Assembly: GCA_016929905.1 (NCBI GenBank)
Contig: JAFGHX010000132.1
Coordinates: forward strand, 1-35,955
Direction of reading: 5' to 3'
Length of the DNA: 35,955 nucleotides
DNA from: Kiritimatiellia bacterium
Lineage (GTDB): Bacteria > Verrucomicrobiota > Kiritimatiellia > JAFGHX01
The translations under genes and the position numbers were made by a program. This document shows positions 1-9,093 of this stretch, piece by piece. How positions within the stretch are numbered: the first letter of the stretch is position 1; the number at the start of each line of letters is the position of its first letter. The notes under the pieces are model-generated. The model worked only from the letters and a program-made list of their open reading frames with translations, was not told the DNA's origin and did no database searches.

Positions 1-85
1 GAAGCCTTGGGCGTAGGCGGGCTGCGCCCGCCGAAGCCTTGGGCGTAGGCGGGCTGCGCCCGCCGAAGCCTTGGGCGTAGGCGGG
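1..85. repeat. 32-bp palindromic tandem repeat, ~2.7 copies
   Basis: A 32-bp unit starting GAAGCCTTGGG occurs at 1-32 and 33-64, with a partial third copy at 65-85. Each full unit contains a 7-bp perfect inverted repeat (GGCGGGC, three-base loop, GCCCGCC). There are no unique spacers, so it is not a CRISPR. The right end of the window carries a 34-bp tandem repeat with the same GAAGC start and nearly the same palindromic core, so both belong to one family. Confidence 0.9.
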
Positions 86-123
86 TCGTAATCTTTGTCG
101 ATCCCGCCGCTGCGGCGGGGGTT

Positions 124-182
124 CTCGAGCACCCCGCGCCCGACCAAGCCAGGAGGGGCGACGGCGAAGTGGGGTGCTCGAG
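124..182. repeat. Inverted-repeat element around a dispersed ~35-bp motif
   Basis: A perfect 12-bp inverted repeat (CTCGAGCACCCC at 124-135, its complement at 171-182) encloses a 35-bp loop. The loop (about 136-170) is roughly 80% identical, without gaps, to 26064-26099. Both copies can form an internal 6-bp stem. One pair differs as C-G here and T-A in the other copy, and one position is a G-G mismatch here. The element lies just beyond the 3' end of the histidine kinase gene (stop at 194). Function unknown. Confidence 0.6.
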
Positions 183-193
183 CCAGTTTCAGG

Positions 194-1846
194 CTAGAGC
201 CGTTTCTTGACGGCTTCGACGAGGGCTTCTTCGGTGACGGGTTTGGAGAGCAGGACGTGCTGGTTGGTTTCGGCGACGGTCTTCTTGATGGACTCGGGCG
301 GCGCGAAGCCGGTACAGAAGATGACAGGCGGCATTTTGCGCCCTTCCTGCGAGCAGGTTTCCTGTATGCGTTTAAACGCTTCGCGCCCGTCCATCACGGG
401 CATGTTCAGGTCCATGACGAGCAGCGTGGGATGCAGCGCCTTGAAGGATTCGACGGCTTCGGCGCCGTTGGCGGCGGTATCGATCTGCACTTCGGGCAAC
501 GCAGTCGAGAGGATCATGCGGAAGAGGCTGCGAATCATTTCTTCGTCGTCGACCAGCAGAATACGCAGGTCATCCCGCCTGGCCCCGCCCTGAACGGCGC
601 CATCGAGTTCCTGGCGTACGGCGCGTGCAAGCTTTTCCATGGTGACGGCCTTCCTGATGAACTCGCCTGCGCCCATCCGCTGCATCTTGGCGACCCCTTC
701 GTGTTCGTCATAGGCGGAGACGATGATGGCGCGCTGGTCCGGCTTGAGTTCCTTGATCTTCTGATAGGTTTCCACGCCGTCCATGCCGGCCGGCATGACG
801 ATATCGAGCAGGATGAGGTCGACCGCATGAGTCTTGATGAACTCGACGGCCTCCTCGCCGCTGGTGACGCCGACGACTTCATAGCCGAGAGACGCCAGTA
901 TCTTGGAATTCACGTCGATCTGGGTAGGATCATCGTCGACCACAAGGATCTTCTCGTGCCCGCCCGCCATGTCCTGCTCGGGCTGTCTGGTCTCCTCGGG
1001 CATGGCCGGTCTGGGGAAGTACAGGCAGAAGGTGGTCCCCGCCCCCGGCGCGGAGCTGAGGTCGACATACCCTTCATGATCCTTCATGATGCCGTGCACG
1101 ACGCTGAGGCCGAGCCCGGACCCGCGGCGCTTGGTGGCTTTCTTGGTGGTAAAGAAGGGGTCGAATATGCGGTCCTTGATCTCATTGGGAATACCGGGCC
1201 CGGTATCGGTGACGGTAACTTTCACATAGCTGCCGTTCTTGATGGTATCGTAGTGGCCGACGGGCCTGTCGAGGTAGACGTTTTCGGTCTTGATCGACAG
1301 GGTGCCCTCGTCGCCCATGGCGTCGACGGCATTCTGGCAGATATTCTGCAGCACGCGCAGGACCTGGTCATCGCCGCCTTTGATGGGCGCGATCTCGCCG
1401 CTGAGCGACGCGTCGATCTTGATGCCGGAGGGCGCCCCGCTCTTGATGAGGGCGACGGCCTGCTTGACGACGGCGTTGATATCGAACTCCTTCTCGTCGA
1501 CGACGTGGCCGCGGCGCGAGAGCGAGAGCAATTGCTGGGTGATATGCGCCATGTCGTGCGCGGTCTTCTCCATGATATCGAGGATTTCGCGGCCCGCCGC
1601 GCCGTCGGGCAGGTCTTTGCGGATGAGCGCCGGGTAGGCCATCAACGGGGTCAACAGGTTGTTGAAGTCGTGCGCGATCTGGCCGGCCACGGTTCCGGCC
1701 GTCTCCAGACGCTTGGCTCGCGCCAGTTGGGCTTCCGTCGTCTCGTCGAAGGCCACATTTCCCCTGGCCCGCGCGGCGTTCAACTCGGCACGCAGCCCAC
1801 GCAACTCAGCCACGAGCTGTTCTTTGCTCTTCTTGGAGTCGTCCAT
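194..1846 (-). CDS. Soluble hybrid histidine kinase with two receiver domains
   Basis: This 550-aa protein has a short N-terminal coiled coil (~1-30) and a HisKA dimerisation domain with the phospho-acceptor His59 in GQIAHDFNN. An HATPase domain follows, with an N-box (QNICQNAVDAM), G1 (DTGPGIP) and G2 (GSGLGL). Two receiver domains come next, at ~298-415 (acceptor Asp348) and ~426-550 (acceptor Asp479). No membrane segment, PAS or GAF domain is visible, so the input must come from a partner or through the coiled coil. By family knowledge it autophosphorylates and passes phosphate to its own receivers; no output domain or DNA-binding regulator lies nearby, so a separate phosphotransfer partner is expected. 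The start has a GGGAGAAAGG Shine-Dalgarno sequence. The gene is downstream of ahcY but has its own candidate promoter. Target unknown. Confidence 0.93.
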   Translation of the reverse strand: MDDSKKSKEQLVAELRGLRAELNAARARGNVAFDETTEAQLARAKRLETAGTVAGQIAHDFNNLLTPLMAYPALIRKDLPDGAAGREILDIMEKTAHDMAHITQQLLSLSRRGHVVDEKEFDINAVVKQAVALIKSGAPSGIKIDASLSGEIAPIKGGDDQVLRVLQNICQNAVDAMGDEGTLSIKTENVYLDRPVGHYDTIKNGSYVKVTVTDTGPGIPNEIKDRIFDPFFTTKKATKRRGSGLGLSVVHGIMKDHEGYVDLSSAPGAGTTFCLYFPRPAMPEETRQPEQDMAGGHEKILVVDDDPTQIDVNSKILASLGYEVVGVTSGEEAVEFIKTHAVDLILLDIVMPAGMDGVETYQKIKELKPDQRAIIVSAYDEHEGVAKMQRMGAGEFIRKAVTMEKLARAVRQELDGAVQGGARRDDLRILLVDDEEMIRSLFRMILSTALPEVQIDTAANGAEAVESFKALHPTLLVMDLNMPVMDGREAFKRIQETCSQEGRKMPPVIFCTGFAPPESIKKTVAETNQHVLLSKPVTEEALVEAVKKRL

Positions 1847-1869
1847 TGTCCCTTTCTCCCCTGCATGTC

Positions 1870-1899
1870 CTTATATCTTCCAGGAGGGACAGAAATCAA
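1870..1899 (-). promoter_or_regulatory. Candidate sigma70-type promoter of the hybrid kinase gene
   Basis: On the minus strand a -35 box TTGATT (1894-1899) and a -10 box TATAAG (1870-1875) are separated by 18 bp. They lie about 25 bp upstream of the kinase start codon, within the 128-bp gap after ahcY. The same gap holds a short GC hairpin near the ahcY stop but no U-tract. Confidence 0.45.
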
Positions 1900-1974
1900 G
1901 TTCAAAATATGCCCCTACTCACGAAGCCGGGCCGGCAGGCCCAGGCGGGCGTGCCGAGGGGGGGGGCCTCCCCG

Positions 1975-3402
1975 TCAATACCGGTACAAATCCGTCTTAT
2001 AGGGGCCCGTCCTCTTGACTCCGAGGTAGCGCGCCTGCTTGGCGTTGAGCGCGTCGATCTCGACGCCCAGCCGGCCGAGGTGCAGCCTGGCCACCTGTTC
2101 GTCGAGCGTTTTGGGCAGCACGTAGACGCCCACCGGGTACTTCTCGGGCCGGGTAAAGAGCTCGAGCTGAGCGAGCACCTGGTTGGTGAAGCTGTTGGAC
2201 ATCACGAAGCTGGGGTGCCCGGTCGCACAGCCGAGGTTGACGAGCCGGCCCTTGGCGAGGACGATAAGGCGCCTGCCGCTGGGCAGCGTGACTTTGTCGA
2301 CCTGCGGCTTGATTTCCTCCCAGCGGTACTTTTCGATGCCCTGGATGTCGATTTCGCTGTCGAAATGCCCGATATTGCAGACGATCGCCATGTCTTTCAT
2401 CCGCCGCATATGCCGGGCGGTGATGACATCGCAGCAGCCGGTGGCGGAGACGAAGATATCGCCGACGGTGCAGGCCTTGTCCATGGGCATGACCTCATAG
2501 CCTTCCATGGCGGCCTGCAGCGCGCAGATGGGGTCAATTTCGGTCACGATCACGCGCGCGCCCTGCCCGTGCAAGGCCTGGCAGCAGCCCTTGCCGACGT
2601 CGCCGTAGCCGGCCACGACGGCGACCTTGCCGGCGAGCATGACATCGGTGGCCCGCATGATGCCGTCGACCACGGAGTGGCGGCAGCCGTAGAGGTTGTC
2701 GAATTTGGACTTGGTGACCGAATCGTTCACGTTGAAGGCGGGGAACAGCAGTTCGCCGCGTTCATGCATCTTGTAGAGGCGATGCACGCCGGTGGTGGTT
2801 TCCTCGCTGACGCCGCGGATTCCCTTGGCGATCCGGTGGAACCGGCCGGGATCGCGCCGGACGGATGTCCTGAGCTGGGCGAGCAGGGCGGCTTCGTCGT
2901 GGCTGCCCGGCTTACGCCTGAGAATTTCGGGGCGTTCTTCGGCCTGGCGTCCGAGATGCACCATGAGGGTGGCGTCTCCGCCGTCGTCGACGATGAGGTT
3001 CGGCCCTTTCCCGCCGCCCCAGTCGAAAATGCGGTCGGTGTAGGCCCAATAGTCGGTGAGCGTCTCGCCCTTCACGGCGAAGACGCGGGTTCCTTTCACG
3101 GCGAGCGCGGCGGCGGCGTGATCCTGAGTGGAGTAGATATTGCAGCTCGCCCAGCGCACCTGCGCGCCGAGCGCCTGAAGCGTCTCGATCAGGACAGCGG
3201 TTTGGATGGTCATGTGCAGCGAGCCGGCGACGCGGGCGCCGCGCAGCGGCTTCGTCTTGCCGTAGTCCCGGCGCAGCTGCATCAGGCCGGGCATTTCGGA
3301 CTCGGCCAGCCGGATTTCCTTGCGGCCCCACTCGGCGAGAGCCAGATCCTTGACGACATAGTCCTTCGTCTTTCGGGCTGTCTTCTTTGGCATGGTCTTC
3401 AT
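1975..3402 (-). CDS. ahcY: Adenosylhomocysteinase (S-adenosylhomocysteine hydrolase)
   Basis: This 475-aa enzyme reversibly cleaves S-adenosylhomocysteine to adenosine and homocysteine and so relieves product inhibition of methyltransferases. Family motifs seen are an N-terminal substrate region, [14 protein letters not shown], the NAD-binding turn GYGDVGKG and a C-terminal KTDLYRY close to the usual KPxxYRY tail. The length fits the longer bacterial form. I chose the ATG at 3402, where GGAAGG precedes MKTMPKK; the frame stays open further upstream, but only into the 3' end of metK. The gene starts 26 bp after the metK stop. The pair forms a SAM-cycle operon in which MetK makes SAM and AhcY clears the by-product. 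Confidence 0.97.
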   Translation of the reverse strand: MKTMPKKTARKTKDYVVKDLALAEWGRKEIRLAESEMPGLMQLRRDYGKTKPLRGARVAGSLHMTIQTAVLIETLQALGAQVRWASCNIYSTQDHAAAALAVKGTRVFAVKGETLTDYWAYTDRIFDWGGGKGPNLIVDDGGDATLMVHLGRQAEERPEILRRKPGSHDEAALLAQLRTSVRRDPGRFHRIAKGIRGVSEETTTGVHRLYKMHERGELLFPAFNVNDSVTKSKFDNLYGCRHSVVDGIMRATDVMLAGKVAVVAGYGDVGKGCCQALHGQGARVIVTEIDPICALQAAMEGYEVMPMDKACTVGDIFVSATGCCDVITARHMRRMKDMAIVCNIGHFDSEIDIQGIEKYRWEEIKPQVDKVTLPSGRRLIVLAKGRLVNLGCATGHPSFVMSNSFTNQVLAQLELFTRPEKYPVGVYVLPKTLDEQVARLHLGRLGVEIDALNAKQARYLGVKRTGPYKTDLYRY

Positions 3403-3428
3403 GGTTCCCTTCCGTGTGCCGGCGCCGC

Positions 3429-4598
<1,170 letters not shown>

Positions 4599-4630
4599 GT
4601 TTGCTCCCTGTGGTTCCCGCTGACAGTTCC

Positions 4631-4680
4631 TTCTCCCTCAAGAAGGGTGGACTGTAACACCCGCATCGGCGCGGCGTCAA
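4631..4680 (-). promoter_or_regulatory. Promoter and leader hairpin of metK-ahcY
   Basis: On the minus strand a -35 box TTGACG (4675-4680) and a -10 box TACAGT (4651-4656) are 18 bp apart. The predicted leader begins with a small hairpin, CCTTCT/AGAAGG around a six-base loop (about 4631-4648), ending about 30 bases before the start codon. The leader is only about 45 nt, too short for known SAM or SAH riboswitches. Confidence 0.55.
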
Positions 4681-4787
4681 CTCAACACTCGTGCGGCCGC
4701 GGGCCAGCCCGTCCAGACGGGGGCCCGAAGCGCTTGCACGTTCGGGACACTTGCGGCAGACGGCTCATGGCGCGTTCCGGTCCGCGC

Positions 4788-6575
4788 TCACCGCACGAGT
4801 TCCAGGATCTCCGGCGCGGTTCTGGCGATCGTCTCCCGGCACAGGTCGATCACGTGCTCGGCAGACTTCCCGGAAAGCGCCGCGGCGGCGAGTTCCTGCG
4901 CCGCGGGGTAGTCGAGGCTGCGGATGGCATCCTTGACCATGGGCAACGCGGGCGGCGTCACGCTGAGTTCGTCGATCTTCAACCCCAACAGCAGCGGGGT
5001 CAGCAGCGGGTCGGCGGCCATTTCGCCGCAGAGCCCGACCCAGATGCCGTACTGGTGCCCGACATCGATGGTATGCTGGATCAGCTTGATGATCGCGGGA
5101 TGCGTCGGCTTGTACAGGTTGGCGATCTGCTCGTTGCCCCGGTCCACGGCCAGGGTGTACTGAATCAGGTCGTTGGAGCCCAGACTGAAGAAATTGACGT
5201 GGGGCGCGATCGTATCGGCGGTCAGCGCGGCGGACGGCGTCTCGATCATGACGCCGACCTCCATGCCGCCGTCGAAAGGCACGCCCGCGGCGGACAGTTC
5301 GGCTTTCGCCTCCTCGAGGATGGCGTTGGCGTCGACCACCTCCTCGACGCTGGTGATCATGGGATACATGAGTTTGACGTTCCCCTCATGGGAGGCGCGC
5401 AGGATGGCTTTGAGCTGAGTCTTGAAGATGGCGGGATGCGAGAGGCAGAACCGGATGGCGCGCCAGCCCATGAACGGGTTGCGTTCTCTCGGGATCTGGA
5501 AGGCGGTACCGATCTTGTCGCCGCCGAGGTCGAGGGTGCGAATGATGACCGGCTTGGACTCGAACCGCCTGGCGACCTCGCCGTAGGCCCTGGCCTGTTC
5601 GTCCTCCGAAGGCAGCACTTCGCGGGTGAGGTAGAGGTATTCGGAGCGGAACAGGCCCACCCCGTTCGCGCCGTGTTCGAGCGCCGCGTCGACGTCGTCG
5701 GGCAACTCGATATTGGCGGAGAGCACGATGCGGTGCCCGTCCTTGGTCTCGGCGGGCTCATCCCGCAACCCGGCCAGCTCGGACCGGATGTGTTCACGCG
5801 CCTTGACGACCTGCCCGTACGCCTGCAGGCGCTCTTCGGTGGGCGAAATAATGAGCAGCCCCTTGTTTCCGTCGATCAGGACCTGATCGCCGGAGAAGAC
5901 GCGTGTGGAGACGTCGCGCAGCGCCATGACAGCCGGGATTTCGAGCGAGCGGGCCATGATCGCGGTATGCGAGGTGCGGCTGCCGAGATCGGTAGCGATT
6001 CCCACGACGCGGTCGTTGCGCAGCGCGGCGATTTCGGACGGCGCGAGGTCGCGCGCCACGACGAGCGACTTGTGCTCGAGCACCACGCTCAGGTCGTAGG
6101 TGTCGCCGTGCAGATTGCGCAGGATGCGCCGCGCCACGTCCTTGATGTCGGCCGCGCGTTCGCGGAGGTATTCGTCGTCCACTTTGGAGAGAGCATCGGC
6201 ATACTTCTTGGCGACCAGCCGCACGACCGTCTCGACGTTCTTCAACTGCTTCTTCAGCCCGACGATGACGTCCTCGATGAAGGAGCGGTCGTCCAGCACC
6301 ATGAGATGGGCGTCCAGGATGCTGGCGTCGGTCTGTCCGATCGCGTCGGTAAGCCCTTCCTGGATCTCCTTGATCTGGTGGCGGGTCGTCATGATGGCTT
6401 CCTCGAAGCGGGCGATCTCACGCGGAACGTCGCGATCGATGATCGCGCGTTCGACGGGCTGTTCCTTGTCATCCGAGAGGATGAACGCCGGGCCGATCCC
6501 GACCCCGGGCGAGACCCCGATGCCCTCCAGCACGACTTCCTTGGGCGTCAGTTCTTCTCTGGAGCCTGTTGTCAC
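4788..6575 (-). CDS. ptsI: Phosphoenolpyruvate-protein phosphotransferase (enzyme I)
   Basis: This 595-aa enzyme takes phosphate from phosphoenolpyruvate onto its own His and passes it to HPr. Landmarks are the N-terminal GIGVSPGVGIGPAF, the active-site region SRTSHTAIMAR with His203, LDLGGDK, RNPFMGWRAIR, GSNDLIQYTLAVDR and GLCGEMAADP. All PEP-utilising domain elements are present and the length matches the family. The start is a GTG placed directly after the ptsH stop codon, which implies translational coupling. It is the last gene of the envelope/PTS operon. No EII permease or EIIA lies in the window, so this enzyme I most likely serves a regulatory phosphorelay. Confidence 0.96.
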   Translation of the reverse strand: MTTGSREELTPKEVVLEGIGVSPGVGIGPAFILSDDKEQPVERAIIDRDVPREIARFEEAIMTTRHQIKEIQEGLTDAIGQTDASILDAHLMVLDDRSFIEDVIVGLKKQLKNVETVVRLVAKKYADALSKVDDEYLRERAADIKDVARRILRNLHGDTYDLSVVLEHKSLVVARDLAPSEIAALRNDRVVGIATDLGSRTSHTAIMARSLEIPAVMALRDVSTRVFSGDQVLIDGNKGLLIISPTEERLQAYGQVVKAREHIRSELAGLRDEPAETKDGHRIVLSANIELPDDVDAALEHGANGVGLFRSEYLYLTREVLPSEDEQARAYGEVARRFESKPVIIRTLDLGGDKIGTAFQIPRERNPFMGWRAIRFCLSHPAIFKTQLKAILRASHEGNVKLMYPMITSVEEVVDANAILEEAKAELSAAGVPFDGGMEVGVMIETPSAALTADTIAPHVNFFSLGSNDLIQYTLAVDRGNEQIANLYKPTHPAIIKLIQHTIDVGHQYGIWVGLCGEMAADPLLTPLLLGLKIDELSVTPPALPMVKDAIRSLDYPAAQELAAAALSGKSAEHVIDLCRETIARTAPEILELVR

Positions 6576-6881
6576 CTAGTCTTCCCCGAATTTGCCTTCG
6601 ACCAGATTCTGCAATTCGTCCAGGACCTGTTCGGCTTCCGGCCCATGCGCGATGATCTTCAGCCTGACGCCGTAGCCCGCCTCCAGGGTCATAAGCCCCA
6701 TGATACTCTTGCCCGAGACGGTAATGCCGTCCTTTTCGACGGTGACCTCGGCGTTGTAGCGGGAGGCGGTCTTGACGAACAGGGCGGCGGGCCTGGCATG
6801 GATCCCGTACTGGTTGACGAGCTCGAAGGTGCGCGTGAACACCGGCTCGCCGCCCGCCTCAGGTTGTCGCCTGCCGCTCAT
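6576..6881 (-). CDS. ptsH: HPr phosphocarrier protein
   Basis: A 101-aa HPr with a ~13-residue N-terminal extension relative to the usual ~88 aa. His28 in GIHARPA corresponds to His15, the site phosphorylated by enzyme I. Ser59 in GKSIMGLM corresponds to Ser46, the site of HPr kinase; the 31-residue spacing between them is canonical. Having both sites next to hprK means the protein can integrate PEP-dependent and ATP-dependent phosphorylation. The start codon overlaps the hprK stop by one base (TGATG), and the stop abuts the ptsI start. Confidence 0.96.
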   Translation of the reverse strand: MSGRRQPEAGGEPVFTRTFELVNQYGIHARPAALFVKTASRYNAEVTVEKDGITVSGKSIMGLMTLEAGYGVRLKIIAHGPEAEQVLDELQNLVEGKFGED

Positions 6882-7819
6882 CAGTTGCTCCGTTTCCTGG
6901 CCAGAATCGAAATCAGCTTGGCATCCAGCTCCTTGGCCGCGTCGTGGCCCAGCAACTTGAGTTTCTGGTTGTGCGCGGCCACCTCCACGAGATAGGCCAG
7001 GTCGCGGCCCGGCGCGACGTGAATGGACACGCGCGGGATCTCGACGCCGAGGATCGTACAGGTTTCGGCGGTGAGGCCGGACCCGTCCTCATTGATCTCG
7101 GCTTCGGACTTCTTCAGGCTGATGACGAGGTCGAGCCGCTTCTCCTCGCACACGGAGGTCACCCCGAAGAGGCTGGGCACGTGGATGATGCCGAGCCCGC
7201 GAATCTGCATGTGATAGCGAGTCACTTCAACCGCGGAGCCCAGCACGTTGCCCGAGCTGTCCGTCTGGAACACGGTGACGTCGTCGGAGACAAGGCTGTA
7301 GCCTTTCTCCACGAGGGCGAGGGCTATCTCGCTCTTGCCGATGCCGGCGGCGCCTTCGATGAGCACGCCAACCCCGTGCACGTCGACCATCGTGCCCTGT
7401 TTCCGGATGCGAGACGCCATGAGCCGTTCCATGATGAGGGTGGCCTGGTTGATGAAATGGCTGGTGATCAGCGGGGAACGCAGGACGGGCACGCGCAGCT
7501 CCTTGGCCAGTTCGCGGACGGGCGGCTGCACCTTCCTGTTGCGGGTCACCACGATGCAGGGAATGCGCTGCTCGAACACGCCGCGCAGCCGTGCGCGCTG
7601 CTCCTCCCGGCTCAAGCCGGCCAGAAAGGTGCTCTCGGCGAGGCCGATGACCTGGATACGCTTGTGGGCGAAGTAGCGAAAGAAGCCGGTGAGCGCGAGG
7701 CCCGGCCTGTTGATGGCCGCCTCGCGGATCAGCCGGTGCATCCCGCTCTTGCCGGCCACGAGTTGCAGCTTGAGCTTCTGCCCGCCTTCCTCGAAGAATT
7801 GTGATACGCGAACGCTCAT
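6881..7819 (-). CDS. hprK: HPr kinase/phosphorylase
   Basis: This 312-aa bifunctional enzyme phosphorylates and dephosphorylates the regulatory serine of HPr. The N-terminal half is the HprK N-domain. The C-terminal half has a Walker A loop, GAAGIGKS (~155-162), followed by SDDV, and the family signature around PGRDLAYLVEVAAHNQ. Length is typical. GGAGGG precedes the ATG by six bases. It starts 21 bp after lptB and overlaps ptsH, placing the regulatory PTS switch inside the LPS operon. In Proteobacteria a similar position behind lptB is known to hold rpoN, hpf, ptsN or hprK; here rpoN and hpf are absent. Confidence 0.95.
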   Translation of the reverse strand: MSVRVSQFFEEGGQKLKLQLVAGKSGMHRLIREAAINRPGLALTGFFRYFAHKRIQVIGLAESTFLAGLSREEQRARLRGVFEQRIPCIVVTRNRKVQPPVRELAKELRVPVLRSPLITSHFINQATLIMERLMASRIRKQGTMVDVHGVGVLIEGAAGIGKSEIALALVEKGYSLVSDDVTVFQTDSSGNVLGSAVEVTRYHMQIRGLGIIHVPSLFGVTSVCEEKRLDLVISLKKSEAEINEDGSGLTAETCTILGVEIPRVSIHVAPGRDLAYLVEVAAHNQKLKLLGHDAAKELDAKLISILARKRSN

Positions 7820-7840
7820 CTGCCGCCCTCCGGCCCCGCC

Positions 7841-8575
7841 TCACATGCTGAAGCGCGGCCCCAGGTAGAGTTCCCGACTGACCTCGTCATTGATCAGGAA
7901 GGAACTCGTCCCTTCCCGCAACACCTGTCCCTCGCAGATCAAGTAAGCCCTGTCGACGATCTCGAGCGTCTCTCGCACGCTATGGTCCGTGATCAGGATC
8001 CCCAGCCCTTTCTCCTTCAAGTCACGGACGATGCCCTGTACGTCATAGACGGCGAGCGGATCGACGCCGCTGAACGGCTCGTCCAACATGATCAGCGAGG
8101 GGCTCGTGACCAGCGCTCGGGTGATCTCGAGCCGCCGCCGCTCGCCGCCGCTGAGCGTATAGGCTTTCTGTTTCGCCAGCCCGGCGATGCCGAGCTCATC
8201 GAGCAGAAGGCCGAGGCGCCTCTTCCGTTCGCGGGGCGAGATGTCGAGCGTCTCGAGAATGGCCATCACGTTCTGCTCGACGGTCAACTTACGGAACACC
8301 GACGGTTCCTGCGCCAGATAGCCCATACCGGCTCTGGCGCGCTTGAACATCGGCTGGCGGGTGACGTCGCGGCCGCGGAAAATCACCCGGCCGCTCGTGG
8401 GTCTGATCAGGCCGATAATCATGTAGAACGTCGTCGTCTTACCGGCGCCGTTCGGCCCGAGCAGGCCCACAATCTCCCCGCGCCCCACCCGGATGCTCGC
8501 CCCGTCCACCACCCTGCGCCGGTGGTAGGTCTTCACCAGCTCTCCGGTCTCCAGAAGCGCGTCAGCGGTAGCCAT
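7841..8575 (-). CDS. lptB: LPS export ABC transporter ATP-binding protein
   Basis: A 244-aa ATPase subunit that powers LptFG extraction of LPS from the inner membrane. It shows Walker A GPNGAGKTT, Q-loop region YLAQEPSVF, signature LSGGERRR, Walker B LIMLDEPFSGVDP and the H-loop DHSV. YLAQEPSVFRKLTVEQN is the LptB-type pattern. It lies directly behind lptA (5-bp gap), the diagnostic neighbour. LptF and LptG are not in the window. Confidence 0.96.
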   Translation of the reverse strand: MATADALLETGELVKTYHRRRVVDGASIRVGRGEIVGLLGPNGAGKTTTFYMIIGLIRPTSGRVIFRGRDVTRQPMFKRARAGMGYLAQEPSVFRKLTVEQNVMAILETLDISPRERKRRLGLLLDELGIAGLAKQKAYTLSGGERRRLEITRALVTSPSLIMLDEPFSGVDPLAVYDVQGIVRDLKEKGLGILITDHSVRETLEIVDRAYLICEGQVLREGTSSFLINDEVSRELYLGPRFSM

Positions 8576-8580
8576 CTGTT

Positions 8581-9093
8581 CTAGTCCTTGAACAAGTCGT
8601 CCAGTGACCCCATCTCGCCCGGGTAGACGATCAGCCGGGCATTCGGTTCACAAATCACCTTGTTCTCGGCTCTCAGGAACGTGATGGTTTCTCCGCTCAA
8701 CACATCATTGCCTCGCCGGATACGCGGCTCACCCGTCAACACCAGCCGCCCTTCGGGCACCTCGTAAACGGCCTTCTGCCCCAAGGCGACCATGTCCGCC
8801 TGGTGCAGGCGAACATGGCCCTCGGCCGTGATCGTCTTGATCTGGTTCTGTTCGAGAAAGACCACGGTCAGCGTGTCGGCCTTCACCCTCATCTGGGGGT
8901 CCTCGACGAGCACATTGCCCTCGAACACCGCCTGGCGGCCCTGGTAATCGAACACAAGCCGATCGGACGTGATGACCGTGCGGTTCGTCGCGTCCGCGCC
9001 GAACTCGGCCTCCGCGCCGTCCGTGCGCGCCGCCGTGCCCAGCAGCGCACCGCACAGGCCGGCCGCGATTGCGATCTTTCGTACGCCGTTCAC
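8581..9093 (-). CDS. lptA: LptA/OstA-family periplasmic LPS-transport protein
   Basis: A 170-aa protein with an N-terminal signal peptide (to about residue 26) and an OstA-type beta-jellyroll region (~34-145). Repeated strand motifs such as VFEGNVLVEDPQM and AEGHVRLHQAD are typical of LptA, which bridges the periplasm by stacking with LptC and LptD. The start is GTG, overlapping the lptC stop as GTGA, with GAGGA upstream in lptC. Gene order lptC-lptA-lptB is the classical one. Confidence 0.9.
   Translation of the reverse strand: MNGVRKIAIAAGLCGALLGTAARTDGAEAEFGADATNRTVITSDRLVFDYQGRQAVFEGNVLVEDPQMRVKADTLTVVFLEQNQIKTITAEGHVRLHQADMVALGQKAVYEVPEGRLVLTGEPRIRRGNDVLSGETITFLRAENKVICEPNARLIVYPGEMGSLDDLFKD

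Noticed and set aside
1..85. Possible CRISPR array at the left end (and at 35872-35955)
   Set aside because: Units are directly abutting 32- and 34-bp tandem copies without unique spacers, and there are no cas genes.
4599..4787. Possible SAM or SAH riboswitch upstream of metK-ahcY
   Set aside because: The leader after the predicted promoter is about 45 nt, with one 6-bp hairpin. No multi-helix junction, K-turn or pseudoknot arrangement typical of SAM or SAH riboswitches is visible.
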